Assembly: GCF_900302455.1 (NCBI RefSeq)
Contig: NZ_ONZG01000002.1
Span: forward strand, 372,001 to 436,000
DNA from: Falsiruegeria mediterranea M17
GTDB lineage: Bacteria; Pseudomonadota; Alphaproteobacteria; Rhodobacterales; Rhodobacteraceae
DNA: 64,000 nucleotides
Direction of reading: 5' to 3'
Within the stretch, counting starts at the first letter, position 1, and the number at the start of each line of letters is the position of its first letter. The notes beneath the pieces were generated by a model. The model saw only the letters and a program-made list of their open reading frames with translations. It did no database searches and was not told the DNA's origin. This document shows positions 36,272 through 44,290 of this stretch, piece by piece. The translations under genes and the position numbers were made by a program.

Positions 36272-37057
36272 ATGGCCCAGATCGCGACCGTAAACTACCA
36301 TGTGCACAAGCCGGAACGGCAGGCATTTGAACTGGACGCTGGCGGGACTGTCGGTAACTTGGTTTCGCCCGAGCTGGTACCAAAGCAGGTGGCCGTGCGC
36401 GATGTGCGCGTGTCAGATGCAAACCTGTCGTTCGAAGGTAACTCCGTAGCTTTCAAGACTTTTCCAACGGATGTGCAGTCCTTTGACGCAGGAATGGACT
36501 GGCAGGACACCTACAACCACGAACTATCCAAACTGCTGACCTCAGAACTCGGTGGGCAGGAAGTCATCATTTTTGACCACACTGTGCGTGTGGACGACCC
36601 AAAGGCAGACCGCGCACCGGCCCGCAATGTACACAGCGACTACAGCGTAGATGGGGCCAAAAAGCGCTTGATCGACATCTTGGGGGAAGACAAAGCCACC
36701 GAATGGTCCAAGGGTCATTATGCCTTTATCAACATCTGGCGGCCCATCGGTGCCCCGATCAACTCTGCTCCACTGGGGTTTATCCGCCCATCCAGTGTGG
36801 CCGATAAGGATTGGATCCTGCTTGATCTGATATATCCGGATCGCAGGGGACAGATCATGGGGATTGCGGCAAACCCGGATCATGATTGGCTCTATATGTC
36901 CAAAATGACCCCTGATGACGTGGCATTCTTCAACATTTTCGACAATCGCGGCCTGCCTTCGATCGCCCATAGTGCGTTGGACATGATCGAGGACCCGAAA
37001 ATTCACACCATCCGGCGCAGCATCGAAAGCCGAACTTTGGTTCGTTACGCGGCCTAA
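36272..37057 (+). CDS. CmcJ/NvfI-family oxidoreductase-like protein
   Basis: 261 residues. Recognisable as CmcJ-like: SFDAGMDWQDTYNHELSKLL, then VIIFDHTVRV, a GHYAFINIWRPIGAPINSAPLG core and QIMGIAANPDHDWLYMSKMTPDDVAFFNIFDN with SALDMIEDP near the end. The family includes CmcJ, which helps methoxylate cephamycin, and NvfI-like endoperoxygenases that are 2-oxoglutarate-type iron enzymes. Its natural substrate here is unknown. ACAACAGGAGCACCCA precedes ATG 36272; the upstream in-frame reading overlaps lysR and is rejected. First gene of a LysR-controlled cluster. Confidence 0.8.
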   Translation: MAQIATVNYHVHKPERQAFELDAGGTVGNLVSPELVPKQVAVRDVRVSDANLSFEGNSVAFKTFPTDVQSFDAGMDWQDTYNHELSKLLTSELGGQEVIIFDHTVRVDDPKADRAPARNVHSDYSVDGAKKRLIDILGEDKATEWSKGHYAFINIWRPIGAPINSAPLGFIRPSSVADKDWILLDLIYPDRRGQIMGIAANPDHDWLYMSKMTPDDVAFFNIFDNRGLPSIAHSALDMIEDPKIHTIRRSIESRTLVRYAA

Positions 37058-37095
37058 TCCCCAAAGCCGGGACCAGCAAAAAGAGAGATCAACCA

Positions 37096-37884
37096 ATGAC
37101 CAAGACCATTCTCATCACAGGCGCGACCGATGGTATCGGCCTTTTGACCGCACAAGCCCTTGCCGCTGAAGGGCACAAGATTCTCTTGCACGGCCGCAAC
37201 GCGGCAAAGCTTGAGGCAGCAGCGAAAACTGTGGGCGGCACGACAGAGCAATACCTGGCGGACCTGTTCAATATGGCCGATGTGCGTGCGCTGACTGCCA
37301 GCATTCGAGCAAAGCACAGCCAGGTCGATGTGATCATCAACAACGCTGGTATTTTGAAGACTCCGAACACCGAAACACCGGATGCCCATGACATCAGGTT
37401 TGTGGTGAACACCTTTGCGCCCTATGCGCTGACGCGTGACCTTTTGCCGATCATTCCGACAGATGGCCGTGTCGTGAACCTGTCCTCGGCCGCGCAGGCG
37501 CCGATTGATCTGGACGCCATGCTTGGGCGAAAAAAGCTGGATGACATGGGAGCCTATGCGCAAAGCAAGCTGGCCATCACAATCTGGTCCCGCGAGATGG
37601 CAAAGGAACTGCCAGAGGGGCCTGTGATTGTCGCGGTGAACCCTGGATCACTGCTGGCATCCAAGATGGTCAAAGAGGGATTTGGCATTGCCGGAAACGA
37701 TCTGAGCATCGGCGTGAATATTCTGCGCGAGGCGGCACTTGGGGCCTCTTTTGCAGATGCCAGCGGCAAGTATTTTGACAACGACAGCGGGCAGTTCGCA
37801 CAGCCACATGCGGCGGCACTGGATACGGCGCACAGCGCTGATGTGATGAAGGCCATCCAGGATGTACTGGCCCCTCAGCCCTAA
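37096..37884 (+). CDS. Short-chain dehydrogenase/reductase
   Basis: 262 residues. Rossmann motif TGATDGIGLLTAQALAAEG at 8-26, NNAG in VIINNAGILK, catalytic Ser region VVNLSSAAQ and the YxxxK pair YAQSKLA. It oxidises or reduces an alcohol/ketone using NAD(P). It lies 38 bases after the CmcJ-like gene, in the same operon. The substrate is unknown, and the ending SADVMKAIQDVLAPQP is unremarkable. Confidence 0.88.
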   Translation: MTKTILITGATDGIGLLTAQALAAEGHKILLHGRNAAKLEAAAKTVGGTTEQYLADLFNMADVRALTASIRAKHSQVDVIINNAGILKTPNTETPDAHDIRFVVNTFAPYALTRDLLPIIPTDGRVVNLSSAAQAPIDLDAMLGRKKLDDMGAYAQSKLAITIWSREMAKELPEGPVIVAVNPGSLLASKMVKEGFGIAGNDLSIGVNILREAALGASFADASGKYFDNDSGQFAQPHAAALDTAHSADVMKAIQDVLAPQP

Positions 37885-37982
37885 ACAGAACCCGCCCGAC
37901 TGACACGCGGCCTCAGCCCCCCCCCTTCGAAACCGAAGCAACCCGCCAGAGACTTCTGCGCGGCTCCAAGAAAGGCAGTCCA

Positions 37983-38828
37983 ATGAAATACGAGAACTTC
38001 ACCACATTCGATGTCAAAATCGAAAACGCAATCGCCACCGTCACCTTTGATTTTGGAACTGTGAACGTACAGGGCCAGGAAATGCTGGCCGATCTCAACA
38101 GTCTTGCCATGCGACTGGAACGTGACCGCGAGACAAAAGTGGTGATCTTTCAATCGGCCAACCCGGAAATCTGGGTTTGCCACTATGACACCGAACTGCT
38201 GAAAGACATGTCGACCGAGGCCGTGTCGCGCGAAGAGGCGCAACTGCTTGATCTTCAATCCGTTTGCGAGCGCATCAGCAGGGTTCCCCAGGCCACGATC
38301 GCCAAACTGGAAGGCTTTGCACGCGGCGGCGGGCACGAGTTGGCCCTGGCGCTCGACATGCGCTTTGCTGTGCGTGGCAAGTACAAATTCATGCAGATGG
38401 AAGTTGGCATGGGCATTCTACCTTGTGGCGGCGGCGCCTCGCGCATGGCCCGCCAAACCGGCCTGGGTCGCGCCTTGGAGATCATCCTCAGCGCACGCGA
38501 TTTCAGCGCGGATGAAGCCGAAGCAATGGGTACGATCAACAAAGCCTTTGAGGCGGACGAGATTGACGACTACGTCACGACCTTGGCCAATCGCATTGCC
38601 AAGTTCCCGGCTGAATCGATCAATGCCTGCAAGCAAATGGTTTATGAATCGATCGACAAACCAATTGAGGACGCGCTGAAGGCCGAGGCCTATTGGCTGT
38701 ATCAAGCGACCAGTAAAACGCCAGCCGTCAAACGCTTTGCCATCGCCGATGAGCAAGGGTTGGAACACGATCTGGAGAACCAGCGCAACTGGAACACCCT
38801 GGTCATGGATGTCCAGGACATCCAATAA
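37983..38828 (+). CDS. Enoyl-CoA hydratase/isomerase-family protein
   Basis: 281 residues of the crotonase superfamily. IENAIATVTFDFGTVNVQG at the start, the oxyanion-hole segment ATIAKLEGFARGGGHELALALDMRF and the second half-site EVGMGILPCGGGASRMARQTG are visible. Usual catalytic Glu positions are occupied only partly (GILPCGGG instead of a GxxPxxGGTQ), so hydratase activity is not certain. Unlike SDR and CmcJ it has a ~98-base gap upstream. It may act on a CoA thioester or another activated acid. Confidence 0.82.
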   Translation: MKYENFTTFDVKIENAIATVTFDFGTVNVQGQEMLADLNSLAMRLERDRETKVVIFQSANPEIWVCHYDTELLKDMSTEAVSREEAQLLDLQSVCERISRVPQATIAKLEGFARGGGHELALALDMRFAVRGKYKFMQMEVGMGILPCGGGASRMARQTGLGRALEIILSARDFSADEAEAMGTINKAFEADEIDDYVTTLANRIAKFPAESINACKQMVYESIDKPIEDALKAEAYWLYQATSKTPAVKRFAIADEQGLEHDLENQRNWNTLVMDVQDIQ

Positions 38829-38842
38829 AACCTTCCCTGACA

Positions 38843-38871
38843 GGGCGTCCCAAGCCGCGTTTGGGGCGCCC
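38843..38871 (+). terminator. Long hairpin between hydratase-like and 2-oxoglutarate oxygenase genes
   Basis: An 11-bp stem (38843-38853 with 38861-38871, one G-T pair) and 7-base loop lie 15 bases after the stop; a second short stem with six T residues follows at about 38895-38922. This is likely partial termination within the cluster. Confidence 0.65.
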
Positions 38872-38977
38872 GACAAATCCATCCCCAAAGGCCAGGGACC
38901 AGCCCAGATGGTCCGGTTTTTTCCGCTAAACGAGCAGCCCACAAAGGTTGCATGACAGTCACGAGGAGTGACATGAA

Positions 38978-39883
38978 ATGACACAGCCTTCACTTGAACG
39001 CGCGCGTTCAATCACGCGCCCCACCCGCGAAGAGATGCTCAATCGGGCACCCGCCTCGCAGCAGTTTTGGACCCAAAACAAGGGATTGCTGGCGGATGCG
39101 TGGAAAGAATGGGAAGACACCGATCTGAAACCCATCCTCGACAGCAGCCTGTTTGATCCCAAACTGCGCGCAACCGTCGAGCAAGCCTGGGACGACCCCA
39201 GCAAAGAGATCGCCGTAAAAGATCTGTGGGAAGAGGTCTTTCCGGGTGTCTATGAGGCGCAATTCTTTGATCCGACACAGCTCTCGGTCTTGCGCGACTA
39301 CCTTGAACGCGCCGCCTCTGCGAATATCCCTTTGCGCCCACCTTACGGGATTTCGCTGAACCGAGGGGGCGCGATGCTGGACAGCCGTTCAGAGGGCTAC
39401 CTTGCCGCGCCGCAGTTTCAGCGGTTCTACCGCAATCTGATGGATGCCTACATGCGGCCAATCTCGCGGTTGCTGTTTCCGGATATTGTTGGGTACGACA
39501 CCCAGACCTTTGGGTTTTCCATTCAATGGCAGGCGGATGCCGATACTTCATTGCGGGCCCATACGGATGCATCTTCGGTCACGCTGAACCTCAACCTGAA
39601 TCTGCCCGGAGAAGTGTTTTCCGGATCCGGCGTACGGTTCTTTGACCGAGAAACCCGTAAGGTGGCGGAACTGAATTTTGCCCCTGGCAAGGCCCTGATC
39701 CATCACGGCAGCGTGCCCCATGAATCCATGCCGATCACCAAAGGCGAGCGATCCAACCTGGTGCTCTGGCTGTACGGAGACCACGGACAGGTGCCCCGCT
39801 TTGGCGGCCATCAGGCAGAGGTTGATGCGAAACAACGCTGGAGCGTGCCGACGACACCAAATGACGGTTTCGCCCCGTTCTAG
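38978..39883 (+). CDS. 2-oxoglutarate/Fe(II)-dependent oxygenase
   Basis: 301 residues. The double-stranded beta-helix iron motif HTD (His195, Asp197) in LRAHTDASSVTLNLNLNLPG is followed by the distal His region LIHHGSVPHESMP (His243/248) and the 2-oxoglutarate-binding Arg258 in KGERSNLVLWLYG. This is the prolyl-4-hydroxylase-like layout. Substrate unknown. ATG 38978 is preceded by GAGGAGTGACATGAA. It is separated from the preceding gene by hairpins, so it may be expressed at a different level. Confidence 0.85.
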   Translation: MTQPSLERARSITRPTREEMLNRAPASQQFWTQNKGLLADAWKEWEDTDLKPILDSSLFDPKLRATVEQAWDDPSKEIAVKDLWEEVFPGVYEAQFFDPTQLSVLRDYLERAASANIPLRPPYGISLNRGGAMLDSRSEGYLAAPQFQRFYRNLMDAYMRPISRLLFPDIVGYDTQTFGFSIQWQADADTSLRAHTDASSVTLNLNLNLPGEVFSGSGVRFFDRETRKVAELNFAPGKALIHHGSVPHESMPITKGERSNLVLWLYGDHGQVPRFGGHQAEVDAKQRWSVPTTPNDGFAPF

Positions 39884-39913
39884 GGCCAACCACGCACCAT
39901 TTTTGACTGTTTG

Positions 39914-39941
39914 CGAGGGTCCCCGAGGCGGGTGGCCCTCG
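39914..39941 (+). terminator. Hairpin after the 2-oxoglutarate oxygenase gene
   Basis: A 6-bp outer stem (39914-39919 with 39936-39941) with further internal pairing (GGTCCCC/GGTGGCC) lies 31 bases after the stop. The T-tract is short. The remaining ~130 bases to the quinone reductase show an AT-rich stretch suitable for a promoter. Confidence 0.45.
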
Positions 39942-40069
39942 TATTTCTGTCAGAGATACCGCACCTCATTATATCCAAAATCGGAAAACTGAACTTATTT
40001 TTGGGTCAATTTACGCAACTTCAGAATACTATATCTCCTGCGCATCACTTATTCTTCAGGATGTGCACA

Positions 40070-41056
40070 ATGAAAGCCACGACCCTCACCGCCTACGGCG
40101 AAACCGCAAAGTTCGAAGCCGCCGACCTGCCCAAACCAGAGCCAACCTCTGGTCATGTTGTTGTGCGCATTGCGGCCAGCAGCGTGAACACGGTTGATAC
40201 TATGATCCGCGCAATGGGTAATGATTTGCCGCTCTCTCCTGCTCTGCCTGCCGTTTTGGGTATGGATTTTGCCGGGGTCGTCGAGGCCGTTGGCGAAGGC
40301 GTGAGTCAGTTTTCCGTAGGTGATGAGGTCTACGGCTGCGCCGGCGGTTTGGCTGATCTGCCGGGCGCATTGGCTGAATTCATGCTCGCCGATGCGCGAC
40401 TGATCGCGCACAAACCCAAATCCATCTCGATGCGCGAAGCTGCGGCCATGCCCTTGGTCGGTATCACCGCCTACGAGGGACTTGAGCGCGCAGGCATCGC
40501 GGCTGGCCAGAAGGTTCTGGTTCAGGGGGGCGCCGGCGGCGTTGGTCACGTTGCGCTGCAGCTGGCCAAATACTTTGGCACCGATGTCTATGCCACCGGC
40601 ACCGGCGACAAACAGATGGAGGTGATCAAGGGCTATGGCGCGACGCCGATCGATTTCGCTGCTGAAAAGATCGCGGACTATGTGTCCGAGTACACGGATG
40701 GTGCGGGTTTTGACCTGATCTTCGATTCCGTTGGTGGTGCCAACATGACAAATTCATTCGAGGCCGCCGCGCTCAATGCCAATATCGCCACAACCGTCGG
40801 GCTGCTGGAACTTGACCTGTCGCCCGCACACTTCAAGGGCCTGTCGCTGCACATCGTATTCATGTTGTTGCCGATGCTGAGCAATCAGGGCCGTGAAAAG
40901 CATTGCGCCATCCTGACCGAATTGGCGAGCATTGTGGACGCGGGCGCGTTGAAGCCCTTGCTGGATGACACCGCCTTTGACCTCGACACTGTCGGCGACG
41001 CCTATGATCGTCTGACAAGCGGACAGGCCATCGGCAAAGTGGTCATCGACGTCTAG
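40070..41056 (+). CDS. Medium-chain dehydrogenase, quinone-oxidoreductase type
   Basis: 328 residues. MDR superfamily without structural zinc: GroES-like N-terminal domain with VVVRIAASSVNTVDTMIRAMG and GMDFAGVVEAVGEGVSQFSVG, Rossmann motif VLVQGGAGGVGHVALQLAKYFG, and ending GQAIGKVVIDV. Enzymes of this group reduce quinones or enones with NADPH. Last gene of the 36-41 kb cluster; the AT-rich stretch upstream suggests its own promoter. ATG 40070 chosen; ATG 40061 is an in-frame alternative. Confidence 0.87.
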   Translation: MKATTLTAYGETAKFEAADLPKPEPTSGHVVVRIAASSVNTVDTMIRAMGNDLPLSPALPAVLGMDFAGVVEAVGEGVSQFSVGDEVYGCAGGLADLPGALAEFMLADARLIAHKPKSISMREAAAMPLVGITAYEGLERAGIAAGQKVLVQGGAGGVGHVALQLAKYFGTDVYATGTGDKQMEVIKGYGATPIDFAAEKIADYVSEYTDGAGFDLIFDSVGGANMTNSFEAAALNANIATTVGLLELDLSPAHFKGLSLHIVFMLLPMLSNQGREKHCAILTELASIVDAGALKPLLDDTAFDLDTVGDAYDRLTSGQAIGKVVIDV

Positions 41057-41075
41057 CCCACAGGGACACCTGCAA

Positions 41076-41111
41076 GAGTGGTTGCCGAACGAGCGCTGAT
41101 GGCAACCACTC
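41076..41111 (+). terminator. Terminator after the quinone oxidoreductase gene
   Basis: A perfect 11-bp stem (41076-41086 with 41101-41111) followed by GAAACCTTTT lies 19 bases after the stop. It closes the cluster before the convergent dehydrogenase gene. Confidence 0.7.
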
Positions 41112-41202
41112 GAAACCTTTTGATCCACATATAACGGGACAAAAGGTGATGAGTCGACTTGGTATTTTCAGCCTTGTTTGCCTGAAGCGAGGTCCACTGC
41201 GC

Positions 41203-42180
41203 TCAGCCAGCAACCTCTGGGTTGATCACATGGATCGGCGCCCCGCGCGCAAAGGCGTTCACCTGGTCGTAGATGTCTGCGAATTGCAGATCAAACTCGT
41301 CTTCGGTGACGAAACCGATGTGCGGCGTAGCGATTAAGTTGGGATGAGACAGCAGCGGATCGGTCGGGTCGATCAGCGGTTCGGTGTCGAACACATCAAT
41401 GGCGGCCTTGCCTGGGCGGCCTGCGTTCAGCGCTTGCAACAGCGCGCCCGGTGCAATCAACCCTGCGCGAGAGGTGTTCACGAGCAGCGCATCGGGCTGC
41501 ATAGCGGTCAAGTCCTGCGCGGTGATGATCCCTCGCGTGACCGGTTTCAGACGCAGGTGCAGGCTGACCACATCGGATTCGGCGAAAAAGGCCTGCCGAC
41601 TTTGAGCAGTTACCTCACCCTCCGCTTGCGCACGGGCTCGCCCATCCTCCGAGGCCCACCAGGTCACCTCCATTCCAAAGGCGCGCGCATAACCGGCCAC
41701 CAACCGTGCAATGCGACCATAGCCGTAAAGCCCCAGACGCCGCCCCTTCAGCGTCTTGCCGGCGCCTGACTGCCAACGCCCCGCCTTTACACTGGCCATC
41801 TGCCCAGGCAAATCGCGCATCCCGGCCAGGATCAGAGCCCAGGTCAACTCGGCTGCGGCATGGTTGGGAGCGCCGCCGCTGGGTATCTTCGAACAGAAGG
41901 CAACTCCGTGATCAGTACAGGCCGTGACGTCCACATGCGGATAGACCCCGCGTTGCGAGATCAGGCGCAGGTTCGGAAGTCGCTCCAACAGGGCACGCGT
42001 GACTTGGGTGCGTTCCCGAAACAGCACCATCGCTTCGGCGTCGGCCAGCCGTTTGGCCAGACGGTCGATATCCTCGACATGGTCGGTCCAGACGGTCACC
42101 TCATGCCCGTCGAGTTTGGCAAAACTGGGCAAGCCGCGCAGTGTATCGAACCAGTCATCCAGGATATGAACGCGCATCAT
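41203..42180 (-). CDS. D-isomer-specific 2-hydroxyacid dehydrogenase
   Basis: 325 residues. NAD-binding motif RRLGLYGYGRIARLVAGYARAFG, catalytic Arg in LLVNTSRAGLI, Glu in VFDTEPL and His in IATPHIGFVTEDEF. It reduces a 2-oxoacid or oxidises a D-2-hydroxyacid. It sits last in the tricarboxylate uptake operon, after a 60-residue gene and Usp, so its substrate may derive from the imported acid. Start at ATG 42180 (or 42177); the frame continues upstream to 42591 but that part is antisense noise. Confidence 0.85.
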   Translation of the reverse strand: MMRVHILDDWFDTLRGLPSFAKLDGHEVTVWTDHVEDIDRLAKRLADAEAMVLFRERTQVTRALLERLPNLRLISQRGVYPHVDVTACTDHGVAFCSKIPSGGAPNHAAAELTWALILAGMRDLPGQMASVKAGRWQSGAGKTLKGRRLGLYGYGRIARLVAGYARAFGMEVTWWASEDGRARAQAEGEVTAQSRQAFFAESDVVSLHLRLKPVTRGIITAQDLTAMQPDALLVNTSRAGLIAPGALLQALNAGRPGKAAIDVFDTEPLIDPTDPLLSHPNLIATPHIGFVTEDEFDLQFADIYDQVNAFARGAPIHVINPEVAG

Positions 42181-42359
42181 TGCCCCTTGTGGTAAGCCGC
42201 CACGGCGTTCGCGGCGCGATCGTGCAGAACCGACAGGCGCTGAACCTCGGGATCTTTCAAATCCGGCATCGAGGTCAGCTCGGCCCCGATGGTGTCGCGC
42301 ACCTCGCGCAAGCTGTCGATGGCGGCGTTGATGCGGTTTATTGCTTCTTGGGATGTCAT
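42177..42359 (-). CDS. Small helical protein, unknown function
   Basis: 60 residues, all helical and charged (NRINAAIDSLREVRDTIGAEL, VQRLSVLHDRAANAVAAYHK). It lies between usp and the hydroxyacid dehydrogenase, overlaps the latter by four bases and starts eight bases after the usp stop, which argues for a real co-translated gene. No family recognised. Confidence 0.7.
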   Translation of the reverse strand: MTSQEAINRINAAIDSLREVRDTIGAELTSMPDLKDPEVQRLSVLHDRAANAVAAYHKGQ

Positions 42360-42367
42360 GGTCTTCC

Positions 42368-43183
42368 TCAGTGAGACAGCAGAACGGGGATAGGTGCGGA
42401 CCGAAGGACCCGGGCCGTGACACCACCCAGAAAGTCCTCGCGAAATTTGGAATGCTCATAGGCGCCCATGACCAGCAGACAGGGATCATGTTCGGCGCAC
42501 CAGGCCAGCAAAGCCCGTGCCACGCCGGGGGTGTCGGCGATATGTTCGTGAGTGGCCGCAACACCATGACGAGACAGGTGCAGGGTGACATCCCCGACCG
42601 GGCGCGGCATGGCCTCGTCTCCGATGGTCAAAACGGTCACCTGCCCCTGATCCTCCAACAGGCCAAGCCCGTCCGACAGGGCCCGCGCCACCGCGCGCCC
42701 GCCGTCCCAGGCCAGCGTGGCATGCGCATGACGGGCCGTGGCATCGTGACCTTCGGGAACGATCAGGATCGGGCGGCCGCTCATCAGGGCGATGCGGTCG
42801 GGATGCAAGGTGACATGTTCGTCCACCCCGGCCTGATCCTGTCCGACAACCAACAGATCGAAGCTGCGCGCATGTTCGGCCAGAACAGCGTCGACACGCC
42901 CCGCAGCACGGGTGAAATGCAAACGATCGTCCAAACCCAGGCCATCGCTGACAACGGTAAACTGCCTCTCGATTTCATTCAGAATGTCGGCATTGGCCTC
43001 CGCGATGATCTCGCGCGCACGGGCCGGAACCCAGGCGGAATTGGGGTCCACCACCTCATGGGTGGAATGGGCCAGCAGCGCGGTGACATGGCCACGGTCA
43101 CCTGCCAGTTGGGCCGCGTATTTCAGCGCCGTGATCGAGGCCTGCCCACCATTGAACGCCACCAGAATGTTGTACAGGTTCAT
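42368..43183 (-). CDS. Universal stress protein, UspA family
   Basis: 271 residues, tandem Usp-type fold. NLYNILVAFNGGQASITALKYA opens the first unit; the second ends with CLLVMGAYEHSKFREDFLGGVTARVLRSAPIPVLLSH, with the ATP-loop pattern G-x2-G-x9-S/T-like spacing modified. Such proteins respond to starvation and oxidative stress. ATG 43183 overlaps the tautomerase gene stop by four bases, so it is part of the operon. Confidence 0.85.
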   Translation of the reverse strand: MNLYNILVAFNGGQASITALKYAAQLAGDRGHVTALLAHSTHEVVDPNSAWVPARAREIIAEANADILNEIERQFTVVSDGLGLDDRLHFTRAAGRVDAVLAEHARSFDLLVVGQDQAGVDEHVTLHPDRIALMSGRPILIVPEGHDATARHAHATLAWDGGRAVARALSDGLGLLEDQGQVTVLTIGDEAMPRPVGDVTLHLSRHGVAATHEHIADTPGVARALLAWCAEHDPCLLVMGAYEHSKFREDFLGGVTARVLRSAPIPVLLSH

Positions 43184-44280
43184 GCGGTTTCCTCCTGCCC
43201 TGCCCAGGTATCGGCAGGGACATAGACGTGGCCGTCGGCCAGCTTGCGTGCAGTGCGCACCAGGCCCGCCGCGTTCAGGGCAAAGCCATCCTTGGCGCTG
43301 AAATCGACCAGCACGTCGATGGTGCCTGACGCATGTTCCAACACGACCTCGGCGGGGCTGGTGGTGGGGCGCGTCAGCATGCCGTCCGACACCGTACCCG
43401 GCGTCAACGCGCAAGAGGCCAGGCATTGTGCCCCTGTCACGGCCATGGTCGGATGGGTTTTCCACGGCATGAAGTAACGCGTGGCGATGGTGCCGCCGTC
43501 GCGCGCGGGGGCCAGCAGGCCGAACTTGGGCGTGACCGATTGGGTGACATCGCCCATGCCCATCAGCTTACCCGCCTCAAGGCGCATGGCCTCCATCCGG
43601 TCGAAAAAAGCGCGGTTGGCATCCAGCTCTTCGGCGCTTTCGTATCCCGTCAGGCCGAAATCCGCGGCTCGGGCGATGACAACCGGCATGGCGACATCCA
43701 TGCAGGTCACTTCGATTCCGTCCACTGTGTCGCGCAGATTGCCCGTGGGAAGGAACGCCCCGGTGGACGAGCCCACCACGCCCATAAAGCTGAGCTGTAC
43801 CGGCGCCGACGTGCCGGGCACGCCTGCGATCTCGGCGTCGCCCTCGTAGGCAAGCTTGCCGCCGGGGGTTTGCACCTTGGCGACGACCTGAGCATCGGTG
43901 TTCACGGCGCGAATGCGGATCTCGGTCACATCGCCCCTGGGTTCGATCAGCCCCATTTCAATCGCCGCAGGCCCAACACCCGACAGGATATTGCCACAGG
44001 TCGGTTTGAAATCGACCAGTTGCTCCTCGACCGAAACCTGAGCAAAGAAGTAGTCCACATCCGCCCAATTGTTGGTGCTCTTGGACAGCATGGCGACCTT
44101 GGTCGTCACGGCAGCGCCGCCGCCGATGCCGTCGATGTTCAACCCGTGCCCCGAACCCACGGCGGCAATCAGTACGCGCGCCAGGGTGTCCAGATCTTCG
44201 GGCAGATCCGCGCGCTGGAAATATGGCCCCTTCGAGGTACCTCCGCGCATATGAATATAGGGAATGGCGATCTGGGTCAT
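43180..44280 (-). CDS. GalD/PrpF-family 4-oxalomesaconate tautomerase-like isomerase
   Basis: 366 residues. IPYIHMRGGTSKGPYFQRAD at the start and GHGLNIDGIGGGAAVTTKVA, FKPTCGNILSGVGPAAIEMG with the catalytic Cys/Gly-Asn pocket, and a second-half GVVGSSTGAFLPTGN are typical of PrpF-like isomerases. GalD converts keto and enol forms of 4-oxalomesaconate in gallate breakdown, and PrpF isomerises trans- to cis-aconitate. Since the operon encodes a tricarboxylate importer and no gallate genes, an aconitate-type substrate is equally possible. I therefore give no symbol. Confidence 0.82.
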   Translation of the reverse strand: MTQIAIPYIHMRGGTSKGPYFQRADLPEDLDTLARVLIAAVGSGHGLNIDGIGGGAAVTTKVAMLSKSTNNWADVDYFFAQVSVEEQLVDFKPTCGNILSGVGPAAIEMGLIEPRGDVTEIRIRAVNTDAQVVAKVQTPGGKLAYEGDAEIAGVPGTSAPVQLSFMGVVGSSTGAFLPTGNLRDTVDGIEVTCMDVAMPVVIARAADFGLTGYESAEELDANRAFFDRMEAMRLEAGKLMGMGDVTQSVTPKFGLLAPARDGGTIATRYFMPWKTHPTMAVTGAQCLASCALTPGTVSDGMLTRPTTSPAEVVLEHASGTIDVLVDFSAKDGFALNAAGLVRTARKLADGHVYVPADTWAGQEETA

Positions 44281-44290
44281 GTCATCCTCC

